DNA of 33,295 nt, taken from the NCBI GenBank assembly GCA_001770855.1, contig MESE01000088.1, positions 1 through 33,295 on the forward strand, written 5' to 3'. The DNA comes from Burkholderiales bacterium RIFCSPLOWO2_02_FULL_57_36 (GTDB taxonomy: Bacteria > Pseudomonadota > Gammaproteobacteria > Burkholderiales > Burkholderiaceae_D). The position numbers and the translations under genes are program-made. The number at the start of each line of letters is the position of its first letter. Position 1 is the stretch's first letter. Below the pieces are notes generated by a model. It was not told where the DNA came from, searched no databases, and saw only the letters and a list, made by a program, of their open reading frames with translations. Below are positions 1-6,954 of this stretch, in pieces.

Positions 1-621
1 AGTATTGGGCAATCTGTCGCCCGCCGTCTTTGAACGGAACAGGGCAGAAAAAGAACCTATCGCAGTGTCCGAAATTGCTTGACCACTACATACGTCCCAA
101 CTGATTTTTCCTTTTTTCGTACGAGAGTGAGCGCAACCTTCAACTTTCATCCACTTCGCTTGATCTTCTGAAAGGTATCGCACTTTTGCAAAATAATTTC
201 TCCGAAAGTTAGTTCCGAGACAAGACATAGCGTCTTTCACCACACCTGCTCGTAATACGACAATGACCCCGCAATCCGGATCCGGGGTGTATGAACGCCA
301 CATCAGATCATTTTCCCCTTGATCAAATAAAGAAAAGCAGCATCCCAAGTTAGTGCGAAGTTGAAATTCCATTAGCGCCTGCATGTGCAAGAACTCGCCT
401 TCATCGGTCAGGTCTTTTTTTAAGTATCTGCGGTAAGCAGGTAATAGCCCCGCTTCGCAGGCATCGTTATTCTTCCATCGATGTACCCGGGTGAACCACA
501 GACTTCTCGTTTCTAAGAACTGAATAAACCTGCGCATGGGGAGGTAACGAGCTATTACCTGTTGGTCGTCTATTGACCCAACAAGTGAATTAATTTTAAA
601 TCCGGTCGGTATTGTCGCCAT
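1..621 (-). CDS. DUF2971-like protein, 5' part only (runs off the window)
   Basis: The minus strand is open for 207 codons from the ATG at 621-619 to the left edge, with no stop, so the C-terminus is missing. The start has only a weak GAG ribosome site. A TGA at 681-679 closes the frame upstream and no earlier ATG lies between. The product is soluble, with no signal peptide or membrane segment. The order of motifs (an N-terminal RYLPMRRFIQFLETRSLWFTR stretch, then LMWRSYTPDPDCGVIVV near residue 110) resembles DUF2971 proteins, a family of unknown function often found in accessory regions. The reading frame is seen directly; the family assignment is from memory of the motif pattern. It points away from the neighbouring tRNA remnant. 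Confidence 0.6.
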   Translation of the reverse strand, partial: MATIPTGFKINSLVGSIDDQQVIARYLPMRRFIQFLETRSLWFTRVHRWKNNDACEAGLLPAYRRYLKKDLTDEGEFLHMQALMEFQLRTNLGCCFSLFDQGENDLMWRSYTPDPDCGVIVVLRAGVVKDAMSCLGTNFRRNYFAKVRYLSEDQAKWMKVEGCAHSRTKKGKISWDVCSGQAISDTAIGSFSALFRSKTAGDRLPNT

Positions 622-724
622 ACGCTCAATTATTGAAGAGATATCGCAATATAGCCGGTTGACTAAAAACAGCAAGCATCATGGACATCCCACCATTACT
701 GCTCCCACCGACTTTCATCCACGT

Positions 725-754
725 TTGCCTCACCATAGGAAACCCACGTAAAAT
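725..754 (+). promoter_or_regulatory. Sigma-70-like promoter of tRNA-Gly remnant 1
   Basis: TTGCCT (725-730) and TAAAAT (749-754) are separated by 18 bp and end 9 bp before the tRNA-like sequence. The -10 box and flanking bases (CGTAAAATG) are shared with the second remnant at 6883, which supports descent from one tRNA promoter. Confidence 0.45.
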
Positions 755-763
755 GCCCCTCAC

Positions 764-818
764 GCGGGTGTAGCTCAATGGCAGAGCAGAAGCTTCCCAA
801 GCTTACGACGAGGGTTTG
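764..818 (+). pseudogene. tRNA-Gly(CCC) remnant 1, 3' part lost
   Basis: The acceptor 5' strand (GCGGGTG), D-arm (GCTC-loop-GAGC) and anticodon arm with loop TTCCCAA (anticodon CCC) are intact and typical of bacterial tRNA-Gly(CCC). Homology fades inside the T-arm: after GAGGGTT the sequence becomes TGCTTCTCG, a new small hairpin, and no CACCCGC acceptor strand or CCA follows. It cannot form a normal cloverleaf, so I call it a pseudogene. The neighbouring LysR coding sequence ends inside it. A related copy lies at 6898-6954. Confidence 0.7.
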
Positions 819-1762
819 CTTCTCGTACGATTCACTTTCGTCATGCGCTGCAAATTTCCCGCTGCAATCTGCACTTCCCGCACGATCCATTCCCTGAACA
901 CTTTCACTTCCTGACGTGGCTCATCCGAGCCGTCGATCAGCCAGTACGCGTAATCGCTGTGACCGCGCTCTGGGTCAATCAGCGCCACCAGGCGCCCATC
1001 CTGCAGCATCGGCAGCACCAGCGCCAACCGGCCCAGCGCCACACCCCGGCCTTCGACTGCTGCCTGGATCAAATGGTCATATTGATTGAAGTGCAGATAT
1101 GCCTTGGGCTTGGCGTTTGCGATGCCGGTGGTGCTCAACCAGTCCGACCAGCGTAGCCAGGGGCGGATGCGCTCATCGAGTTCCAGCAATGCTTCGTTGA
1201 GCAGACCCTTCGGATTTTTGAATGCACGTGCCGCCACCGCTTTGCTGGCGACCGGCAGTATCTGTTCATCAAACAATCGTTGCGCACCGGCCGGCGCATC
1301 GATTGCACGGCAATAGCGAATCGCCAGGTCGACGCCTTCCTGCTTCAAATCCAGTCTGCGGTTGTTGGCAGCCACCCGCACATCGATGTCCGGGTGAGCA
1401 TCCTGGAACGAGCCGAGTCTCGGTAGAAGCCACAGGGCCGTGACGCTGATCGCCGTGGTGATGGTGACCGGGCGCATGCGGCCGTCCGCGCGTACCGATT
1501 CGGTATAGTCCGCGAGCCGTTCCAGCCACGGCGATGCCAGCGCGAACAGCCGTTCGCCGGCATTGGTCAATGCAATTGCGCGATGCTTGCGCAGCAATAG
1601 CGCCGTGCCGAGGTGCTCTTCCAGATTCTGAATCTGGCGGCTGACTGCGGATTGAGTCAGGCACAGGTCCTGTGCGGCCTGCGTGATGCTCATCCGGCGC
1701 GCGACCGCGACAAAGCCGCGGACCGCGTCCAGCGGCGGGATCGTCAAAAGCTGGTTGCTCAT
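803..1762 (-). CDS. LysR-family transcriptional regulator (GcvA-like)
   Basis: A 319-aa protein with an N-terminal winged helix-turn-helix at about residues 10-68 (helices around ITQAAQDLCLTQSAVSRQIQ) and a C-terminal LysR substrate-binding domain. It sits head to head with the MFS transporter at 1922, with 159 bp between. This is the usual arrangement for a LysR protein that controls its divergent neighbour, so regulation of that transporter is the likely role (inference). The intergenic region holds three CATGCG copies and an inverted repeat. The last few codons and the stop lie within the tRNA-Gly remnant, giving a basic tail (ending RTRSKPSS) that looks acquired. The inducer is unknown. 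Confidence 0.85.
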   Translation of the reverse strand: MSNQLLTIPPLDAVRGFVAVARRMSITQAAQDLCLTQSAVSRQIQNLEEHLGTALLLRKHRAIALTNAGERLFALASPWLERLADYTESVRADGRMRPVTITTAISVTALWLLPRLGSFQDAHPDIDVRVAANNRRLDLKQEGVDLAIRYCRAIDAPAGAQRLFDEQILPVASKAVAARAFKNPKGLLNEALLELDERIRPWLRWSDWLSTTGIANAKPKAYLHFNQYDHLIQAAVEGRGVALGRLALVLPMLQDGRLVALIDPERGHSDYAYWLIDGSDEPRQEVKVFREWIVREVQIAAGNLQRMTKVNRTRSKPSS

Positions 1763-1773
1763 ATCAAGTTATC

Positions 1774-1880
1774 CATGCGTTGTGCTCATGCGAACCATGC
1801 GTAAATTGCGGTTGTGTCCATGCCCCGTGCCGATAAACTGCATGACACTGGGTCATTCTATCGCATGCATATCCGTATGC
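1774..1880. promoter_or_regulatory. LysR/MFS divergent control region
   Basis: CATGCG occurs at 1774, 1787 and 1796, and TGCATA-TCCG-TATGCA forms a perfect inverted repeat at 1865-1880. LysR proteins bind inverted repeats in such intergenic regions, so these are candidate operator sites. This is inferred from position and symmetry only. Confidence 0.35.
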
Positions 1881-1921
1881 AGCATGGTCGATGGCTTCGA
1901 TTGAATAGAGGGAGCAGGGCA

Positions 1922-3124
1922 ATGAACCGATCATGGAAAACGCCACTGGCGATCGTCGTCTGCGGCGGCATCATCATGGGGTTGTCGCTTGGGGTGCGCC
2001 ATGTGCAGGGCTTGTTCCTGCTGCCGATGACGATTGATCGCGGCTGGACGCGCGAGGATTTTGCGCTTGCGTTGGCCTTGCAAAACCTGGTGTGGGGTTT
2101 GCTCATGCCGTTTACCGGCATGATCGCCGACAAGTTCGGCACTGCGAAAGTCTTGCTGGGCGGCTGCCTGTGTTATGCACTCGGCCTGTACCTGATGGCG
2201 TATTCGACTTCCAGTCTTGAATTGCTGTTGACCAGCGGTGTAATCATCGGCGCGGGCTTGTCGGCGACCTCGTTTGGCACGGTGTATGGTGCGTTGAGCC
2301 GCTTGGTGGCGCCTGAACGGCGCGGCTGGGCGCTGGGGCTCGCCGGTGCCGTGGGCGGGCTTGGACAGTTCGCGATGGTGCCGGCTGCACAAATTTTCAT
2401 TAGCGGATTCGGCTGGTTGATTGCGCTGGTGATCCTGGCTGGCGTCATGCTGGCGGCGGTCCCTTTATCGGGTGCGCTGGCGGAGCCGGCCAATTTGCCA
2501 AGAGCAGGTCAACAGGATCAGTCACTGCGCGAGGCGCTGGGCGAGGCGTTTTCTCATAAGGGATTCTGGCTGCTGAATCTGGGCTTTCTGGCATGCGGCT
2601 TCCAGCTCGCTTTCATTGCCGGGCACTTGCCGGCGTACCTGATGGACAAGGGCATGAACGGACGCAACGCGGTGATCGCACTGTCGCTGATTGCGCTGGC
2701 CAATATCGCCGGCACCTATTATTCCGGCATTCTGGGGACGAAGTATCGGCGCAAGCATTTGCTGGCCTATAACTACCTGGCGCGGTCGGTCGCGATTGCG
2801 GCATTCGTGATGTTGCCATTGAGCGAATGGACCTTGTATGGATTCTCGATCGCCATGGGTTTGCTGTGGCTGGGTACCGCGCCATTGACCAATGGGCTGG
2901 TGTCGCAAGTGTTTGGCGTAAAGTACCTGACCACCTTGTTCGGCTTCGTGTTCGTCGGTCACCAGGTCGGTGGCTTCATGGGTGCGTGGCTGGGTGGTGT
3001 GGTGTTCGATGTTACGGGCTCGTATGACCTGGTATGGCTGGGCGCAATTGGGCTGGGCTTGATTGCGGCCGCGTTGCACTGGCCAATCGATGATCGGCAA
3101 CTCGCACGTTTGCAAACCACCTGA
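1922..3124 (+). CDS. Major facilitator superfamily transporter
   Basis: A 400-aa polytopic inner-membrane protein with about 12 hydrophobic helices. The region between helices 2 and 3 reads GMIADKFGTAKVLLGG, the MFS loop motif (G-x-x-x-D-R/K-x-G), and a hydrophilic central loop lies near residue 195. I start at 1922 because GGGAG precedes it at good distance; an in-frame start at 1814 would add 36 polar residues without a ribosome site. It resembles the oxalate/formate antiporter and monocarboxylate-like branch, but the substrate cannot be read from sequence. It is divergent from the LysR gene and followed after 16 bp by a small membrane protein, probably co-transcribed. Confidence 0.85.
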   Translation: MNRSWKTPLAIVVCGGIIMGLSLGVRHVQGLFLLPMTIDRGWTREDFALALALQNLVWGLLMPFTGMIADKFGTAKVLLGGCLCYALGLYLMAYSTSSLELLLTSGVIIGAGLSATSFGTVYGALSRLVAPERRGWALGLAGAVGGLGQFAMVPAAQIFISGFGWLIALVILAGVMLAAVPLSGALAEPANLPRAGQQDQSLREALGEAFSHKGFWLLNLGFLACGFQLAFIAGHLPAYLMDKGMNGRNAVIALSLIALANIAGTYYSGILGTKYRRKHLLAYNYLARSVAIAAFVMLPLSEWTLYGFSIAMGLLWLGTAPLTNGLVSQVFGVKYLTTLFGFVFVGHQVGGFMGAWLGGVVFDVTGSYDLVWLGAIGLGLIAAALHWPIDDRQLARLQTT

Positions 3125-3140
3125 CGCGGCGGAGCCGAAG

Positions 3141-3272
3141 ATGAAACAGCGATTCAGTATTGCAGGCGCGCTGGTGTTGCTCGGGCACCTGTTGATCGGC
3201 GGCTGGGCGTTCGTGAAGATGCTGGAGCCCGGTCATACGTTCGACCTGCTGCGATTGTTTGCAATGTGCTGA
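3141..3272 (+). CDS. Small single-pass membrane protein
   Basis: A 43-aa open frame with one hydrophobic segment at about residues 7-25 (SIAGALVLLGHLLIGGWAF). The ATG follows CGGAG at an acceptable distance and begins 16 bp after the MFS stop, so it may be an accessory subunit of that transporter or simply a co-transcribed small membrane protein. I do not recognise a named family. Its size makes the call tentative. Confidence 0.5.
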   Translation: MKQRFSIAGALVLLGHLLIGGWAFVKMLEPGHTFDLLRLFAMC

Positions 3273-3333
3273 TGGCGCTTTTCTATTGAGCTTTACGTTA
3301 ATGAGTGGCAGCTGAGCATATTGAACCGTTCGA

Positions 3334-3521
3334 CCCCCACCCTACACCCCAAAGGGTGCCTCGACCGCACCCCACCTCGCCGCGTGTAGGCGGCTCGGAT
3401 GCGGGCAGCGCAACGCATGCGTTGCGAAACCCTGCCCTTATCCCTGCCCGGGGGAGGGAACTGAGCCCCTTCCTCCTTGCAGGAGGAAGGTCGGGGCACC
3501 CTCCGGGGTGTGGGATGGGGT
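3334..3521. repeat. REP/MITE-like inverted-repeat unit
   Basis: Imperfect terminal inverted repeats of 27 bp (3334-3360 and 3495-3521, roughly 23 of 27 positions matching) enclose about 134 bp. Inside are a perfect 18-bp palindrome at 3409-3426 and a hairpin with 9-bp stem at 3468-3490. It has no coding capacity; the short frames on both strands are by-products of the GC-rich palindromes. Such units are common between genes of Burkholderiales. Confidence 0.7.
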
Positions 3522-3574
3522 AGTGCATGTCAACTACCTACTAAATTCTCAATTAGTGAGATGTGCTCGGTGGC

Positions 3575-3622
3575 GACAGTAACGGTGCGGCTTCTTCATC
3601 GCTACTGACGTCGGCAGGACAT
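3575..3622 (+). repeat. 48-bp inverted repeat, left copy
   Basis: Matches the reverse complement of 6792-6839 at 45 of 48 positions. The pair encloses the AraC, methyltransferase, SRPBCC and sigma-54 genes. Confidence 0.8.
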
Positions 3623-3718
3623 TCCATGGAAAGCTACTAAAATTTAGATTCCCACATTCTTACCCAGAGCAAGCCAAACTGGCGGATGATCAGTCGCGTG
3701 AGATAAAATCAACAAATA

Positions 3719-4729
3719 ATGACAACGACGATAAGCATCCTCAATATAGGCTTTTCCATCCTGAGTTCGGCGATCTTGTTGATCGCGTATGTTTTTTTTC
3801 TCAAGAATGTGAATAAGACCTGGTATGCCGTAGGCTCCTGCGCGAGTTTGTTGATTTGCCTGAGCGCCTTGCAGCTGTGGCATCTGGAGTACTTTCTGCG
3901 GGGCGTCGATGTATTGCAGGCGCAAGGATATCGATTCTGGCTATTCCTGGCGCCGCCGATGTTTTTTTTCTTCAGCCGGGCTACATTGCTGCCGGATGCG
4001 CCCGCGCATCCCATATTGCTGCTGCATTTTCTCCCGTTGCTGCTCAATTTCCTGCCCCACTACGAAATCGCCATCGTGCTGATTTTTATAGTAGGCATGG
4101 GTTACAGTTTTTGGCTATCGAATCTGATTTACGGACTGCGCGCACAGCGCAAGCGGTTCGTGATCGAAATGTTTTTCTTCACCTTATTTTCGATTACCGC
4201 ACTGTTCGTAATGGTTCTGGGCTTGTCCGTCCCTTATACCGATCACGCTTATTTTTATGTGTTCTACACAAACAGTATCGGCCTGTCATTTGCGCTGATA
4301 GTCGCCGCATTGATCGTGTTTCCCGATTTACTCGCTGAGCTGGCCGAGGTCGCCAAGCTTAGTTACTCGGCGTCGACTTTGAAGGACGTGGATATCCAGG
4401 CCAGTGTTGATAAACTCGATCAACTCATGAAGCAAGCCAAGCTGTACCAGAACGAAAATTTAAGCCTGGCCACTGTGGCAGATGCGATGGGGCTGACGCC
4501 TCACCAATTGTCAGAATTGGTGAACCGGCAGTTTGGGGTGAATTTCTCGAGATACATACGCGAGCAGCGGGTCGCCGCGGCCAAGATTATCCTGACGAAC
4601 GAACCGAAATCGTCCGTACTATCCATCGGTTTGGAAGCCGGCTTTGGTACCCAATCCAACTTCTATGCGGCATTCAAGGAAATCACAGGCATGTCGCCCG
4701 GCGCCTTCAGAAAATCCATTTCCAAGTAG
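3719..4729 (+). CDS. AraC-family regulator with N-terminal membrane domain
   Basis: A 336-aa protein. Roughly residues 5-210 form about seven hydrophobic helices, followed by a cytoplasmic linker and a C-terminal AraC DNA-binding domain (about 235-335) with two helix-turn-helix units. The first is around SLATVADAMGLTPHQLSELV; the second covers SIGLEAGFGTQSNFYAAFKE and ends with the family's typical GMSPGAFRK. Membrane-embedded AraC regulators sense a signal in or across the membrane. The likely target is the methyltransferase gene 210 bp downstream, whose leader contains strong inverted repeats (inference). The ribosome site is poor. Two runs of eight T (3792-3799 and 3962-3969) lie in the membrane-domain codons. 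Confidence 0.85.
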   Translation: MTTTISILNIGFSILSSAILLIAYVFFLKNVNKTWYAVGSCASLLICLSALQLWHLEYFLRGVDVLQAQGYRFWLFLAPPMFFFFSRATLLPDAPAHPILLLHFLPLLLNFLPHYEIAIVLIFIVGMGYSFWLSNLIYGLRAQRKRFVIEMFFFTLFSITALFVMVLGLSVPYTDHAYFYVFYTNSIGLSFALIVAALIVFPDLLAELAEVAKLSYSASTLKDVDIQASVDKLDQLMKQAKLYQNENLSLATVADAMGLTPHQLSELVNRQFGVNFSRYIREQRVAAAKIILTNEPKSSVLSIGLEAGFGTQSNFYAAFKEITGMSPGAFRKSISK

Positions 4730-4758
4730 TTCCCCCTGCCTGCCCGACCTTTCCAACA

Positions 4759-4780
4759 CTCCAAAATGATCATTTTGGAG
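4759..4780. promoter_or_regulatory. Perfect 22-bp palindrome before the methyltransferase gene
   Basis: Each arm reads CTCCAAAATGA, and the full 22 bp are self-complementary. It starts 29 bp after the AraC stop. It is either an operator dyad or the stem of a terminator; no T-run follows directly, which favours an operator. Confidence 0.45.
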
Positions 4781-4801
4781 ACCTCCAAGCGATTGTTTTT
4801 A

Positions 4802-4823
4802 AACAAATATTTAATTATTTGTT
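4802..4823. promoter_or_regulatory. AT-rich inverted repeat AACAAATA-N6-TATTTGTT
   Basis: Perfect 8-bp arms with a 6-bp spacer, about 115 bp upstream of the methyltransferase start. It is a candidate regulator-binding site in the leader of the methyltransferase-SRPBCC operon. Confidence 0.35.
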
Positions 4824-4939
4824 CAATTCTTATCAATCAGGATGCTCCGGCTGAATCAGCCGCCTAAGCTCACTACTGTTTTTCAGGTTCGTGCCGCATC
4901 GGCATTGAAAACGGTTCATCAACAGGAGCGAGGTTAGGC

Positions 4940-5614
4940 ATGAAAACAGTCAGAACCACCAAAGATGGCGTCCGGATTTACAGCGCTTTGTTGCTTTCGT
5001 TCTACGACTTTTTGATTATGAGGGTGCTGTCACCCTATGTTTGGCGCTGCGATATCAGCAATTATTCGGAGTTATACCGGACTTTGATGTCACGCAATCA
5101 CGCGGATATCGGCGTCGGCACCGGATATTTCCTGGATCGATGTGAATACCAGCCAGGTGAAGTCCGGATCGGTTTGTTCGACTTGCAGCAAAACTGTCTT
5201 GATTACACCGCCAAACGCATCGCCCGCTTTCAACCGGAAACATACAGACGCAATGCGCTGGAGCCGATTCAAATCCACGGGAAGCGTTTCGACTCCATAG
5301 CGCTCGGTGGAATATTGCATTGCATCCCCGGGGACATGACGGAAAAAGGCGCGGTATTTGATGCAATCCAGCCTCTCATGAACACACACACGCAGGTTTT
5401 TGGCTACACAATTTTGAATCAAGACGTCAAAAAAACCGTACTAAGCCGAGCCGTATATTTCATTCTTCAGAAACTTAAAGTAATCAACGGCCTGCACGAC
5501 TCCGCAAGCCAGTTGACAGTGGAATTAAAAAAGCGATTCCAAACCATCGAAATCAAAGTGATCGGTTGCGTGGCGATTTTTGTCGCGCATTCCCCTGCAC
5601 AAACAACCCATTAA
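4940..5614 (+). CDS. Class I SAM-dependent methyltransferase
   Basis: A 224-aa soluble protein. The SAM-binding glycine motif DIGVGTGYF is at residues 56-64, an acidic strand (GLFDLQQNCLD) follows, and LGGILHCIPG occupies the post-motif position. The N-terminal signature with YDF..., VWRC and a following HADIGVGTG matches an uncharacterised bacterial methyltransferase family in which WRC precedes HLDVGVGTGYFLD. The substrate is unknown. A GAGCGAGG stretch precedes the ATG. The SRPBCC gene starts 44 bp after its stop, so the two probably share a transcript. SRPBCC folds bind hydrophobic small molecules, so a joint role in modifying a lipid or secondary metabolite is possible, but this is inference. 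Confidence 0.8.
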   Translation: MKTVRTTKDGVRIYSALLLSFYDFLIMRVLSPYVWRCDISNYSELYRTLMSRNHADIGVGTGYFLDRCEYQPGEVRIGLFDLQQNCLDYTAKRIARFQPETYRRNALEPIQIHGKRFDSIALGGILHCIPGDMTEKGAVFDAIQPLMNTHTQVFGYTILNQDVKKTVLSRAVYFILQKLKVINGLHDSASQLTVELKKRFQTIEIKVIGCVAIFVAHSPAQTTH

Positions 5615-5658
5615 TTTTTTGACGCCACATAACCAACGTCACCACATGAGGAGAAATC

Positions 5659-6174
5659 ATGAAAGAACAAACCATCAGCAGCGCAATGACAAGCATGAAC
5701 ATACAGGCCGGCAAGGCCGATATTTGGAAGAAGGTGGGATTTTATGAGCATGTCAATAAACAGCCGTCATGGCTGCTACGGCTAAGCCTGCCGGTTCCCC
5801 AGCAAGTAGAGGGTCAATACAGTAACGTCGGCGATATATGTCGTTGCAGATATAGCGACGGCGGCTATCTGACCAAGAGAATCACCCGCCTTGTCGATCA
5901 GAACCGTATTGAATTCGAGATCATCGAACAAAGCATTCGCTTCCAGGATACGGTGAAATTATTGGGCGGCTATATTGAAGTCGAGGAGGTGGATGAATCT
6001 CGGAGTATCGTCAACATGGTCACCTATTATGAAAATCGAATTAGCCCAACGAGTATTTCATCTATTTTTATAGATAAGGTAATCAAGACCATGCATCAAT
6101 TCGTCATTGAGGATATGCAGCAGCAGTTGCAGGATAAGTTTGTTGGTGCTTCGGTAGCGATGGGTAGTAACTGA
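5659..6174 (+). CDS. SRPBCC-family (polyketide cyclase/START-like) protein
   Basis: A 171-aa soluble protein with a strong GAGGAG ribosome site before the ATG. The alternation of short strands and a long C-terminal helix (about residues 130-160), with an early helix KADIWKKVGFYEHV and central strand pairs TKRITRLVDQNRIEFEIIEQ, fits the helix-grip fold of SRPBCC proteins. These bind hydrophobic ligands in a deep cavity and include cyclases and lipid carriers. No catalytic residues can be assigned. It is the second gene after the methyltransferase and probably acts on or carries the same compound. Confidence 0.65.
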   Translation: MKEQTISSAMTSMNIQAGKADIWKKVGFYEHVNKQPSWLLRLSLPVPQQVEGQYSNVGDICRCRYSDGGYLTKRITRLVDQNRIEFEIIEQSIRFQDTVKLLGGYIEVEEVDESRSIVNMVTYYENRISPTSISSIFIDKVIKTMHQFVIEDMQQQLQDKFVGASVAMGSN

Positions 6175-6447
6175 CCCGATAGTTGGAGCGCTTCCGTTCT
6201 GCCATTGGTTATGAATACCCTTGCAATGGGCGGGCTCGCTTAAGCCAGTGGAACGGTTGATCCGGCTATCCGGGTATGGCTGGAAATCAGGTTATTTGCA
6301 TCATCTATGAATGATTTTTAGCATCCGGGTACGACGAACCAGACAAAAAGTGTCACCTTGCATGGATCGCAGGTGCCAAAAATTGGGGGAAACTGCCAAA
6401 GGCCGCCTGATTCCTTGCATATCCGCCTGAAATCGCGGTTTTCCGGT

Positions 6448-6462
6448 TGGCACGAGGTTTGC
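6448..6462 (+). promoter_or_regulatory. Sigma-54 promoter (-24/-12)
   Basis: TGGCACGAGGTTTGC matches the sigma-54 consensus TGGCAC-N5-TTGC exactly. Expected initiation is near 6473-6475. A sigma-54 activator would be required; none is encoded in the window. Confidence 0.75.
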
Positions 6463-6474
6463 GATATCCACTGC

Positions 6475-6696
6475 ATGAAACCAATCAACGGCAGCGCCAT
6501 TGCAGACCAAACCGTTTACACCTCCATGTCGATTGACTTTGACAGCGAGTACAACTCTGCATGCCCGTGTATTTTCACGACGATGTCGATTGAATTGACA
6601 GCCGGGGAAAATCAAGCGACTCATTCCACCGCCGGTCAGATCAGTCTCGAGTTCGACCATGCGAACCACTCCATCACAGATGGTTTGCCGGAATAG
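6475..6696 (+). CDS. 73-aa acidic protein with three ~19-aa repeats, sigma-54 driven
   Basis: Begins at the ATG 12 bp after the -12 element of the sigma-54 promoter, so the transcript would be nearly leaderless; a second in-frame ATG at 6526 could instead be used. About two thirds of third codon positions are G or C, as in real genes of the window. The protein contains three similar units of 18-19 residues starting MSIDFDSEY, MSIELTAGE and ISLEFDHAN. It has no signal peptide or membrane segment. I do not recognise the family. A peptide substrate for the nearby methyltransferase is conceivable but unsupported. An antisense frame covers the same stretch; the promoter favours this strand. Confidence 0.5.
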   Translation: MKPINGSAIADQTVYTSMSIDFDSEYNSACPCIFTTMSIELTAGENQATHSTAGQISLEFDHANHSITDGLPE

Positions 6697-6746
6697 AGCC
6701 GGTCGATGTAAAAATGCATGCTTGCTCTCGGGGATTTGCTTGCTCC

Positions 6747-6777
6747 GGCATATGGGGTCAGACTGGCCCCATATGCC
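6747..6777. repeat. Hairpin with GGGGTCAGAC core (REP-like or terminator)
   Basis: A perfect 11-bp stem (GGCATATGGGG with its complement) encloses a 9-base loop. It lies 50 bp after the 73-aa gene, so it could end that transcript, though no T-run follows. The GGGGTCAGAC core is typical of REP sequences in related genomes. Confidence 0.5.
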
Positions 6778-6791
6778 ATTAGCTACAATGG

Positions 6792-6839
6792 ATGTCCTGC
6801 CGACTTCAGTAGAGATGAAGAAGCAGCACCGTTACTGTC
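6792..6839 (-). repeat. 48-bp inverted repeat, right copy
   Basis: Reverse-complement partner of 3575-3622 (3 mismatches). A degenerate, internally deleted relative seems to precede tRNA-Gly remnant 1 at about 680-720, so this may also be part of an old tRNA-Gly upstream region. Confidence 0.8.
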
Positions 6840-6860
6840 CCACTGCACATTCACCGCTGT

Positions 6861-6888
6861 TTGAGAACAGTTGGAAACTGCGTAAAAT
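6861..6888 (+). promoter_or_regulatory. Sigma-70-like promoter of tRNA-Gly remnant 2
   Basis: TTGAGA (6861-6866), 16-bp spacer and TAAAAT (6883-6888), placed as in remnant 1. Confidence 0.45.
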
Positions 6889-6897
6889 GACCTCCAT

Positions 6898-6954
6898 GCG
6901 GATATAGCTCAATGGCGGAGTAGAGGCTTCCCAAGCTTACGACGAGAGTTCGCT
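6898..6954 (+). pseudogene. tRNA-Gly(CCC) remnant 2
   Basis: About 50 of 57 positions match remnant 1, and all seven differences are transitions. The anticodon arm (loop TTCCCAA) is identical. The acceptor 5' strand has decayed to GCGGATA, the T-arm is degenerate, and no complementary 3' acceptor strand or CCA follows. GCGGAG in the D-arm can instead pair with CTCCGC at 6951-6956, which would disrupt a cloverleaf. It lies in the same orientation as remnant 1, 6.1 kb away. Confidence 0.65.

Noticed and set aside
3293..3528. Several short frames on both strands
   Set aside because: They read through the palindromic repeat unit and have repeat-driven composition.
6301..6669. 122-aa minus-strand frame over the sigma-54 region
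   Set aside because: No ribosome site or domain; the consensus promoter supports the opposite strand.
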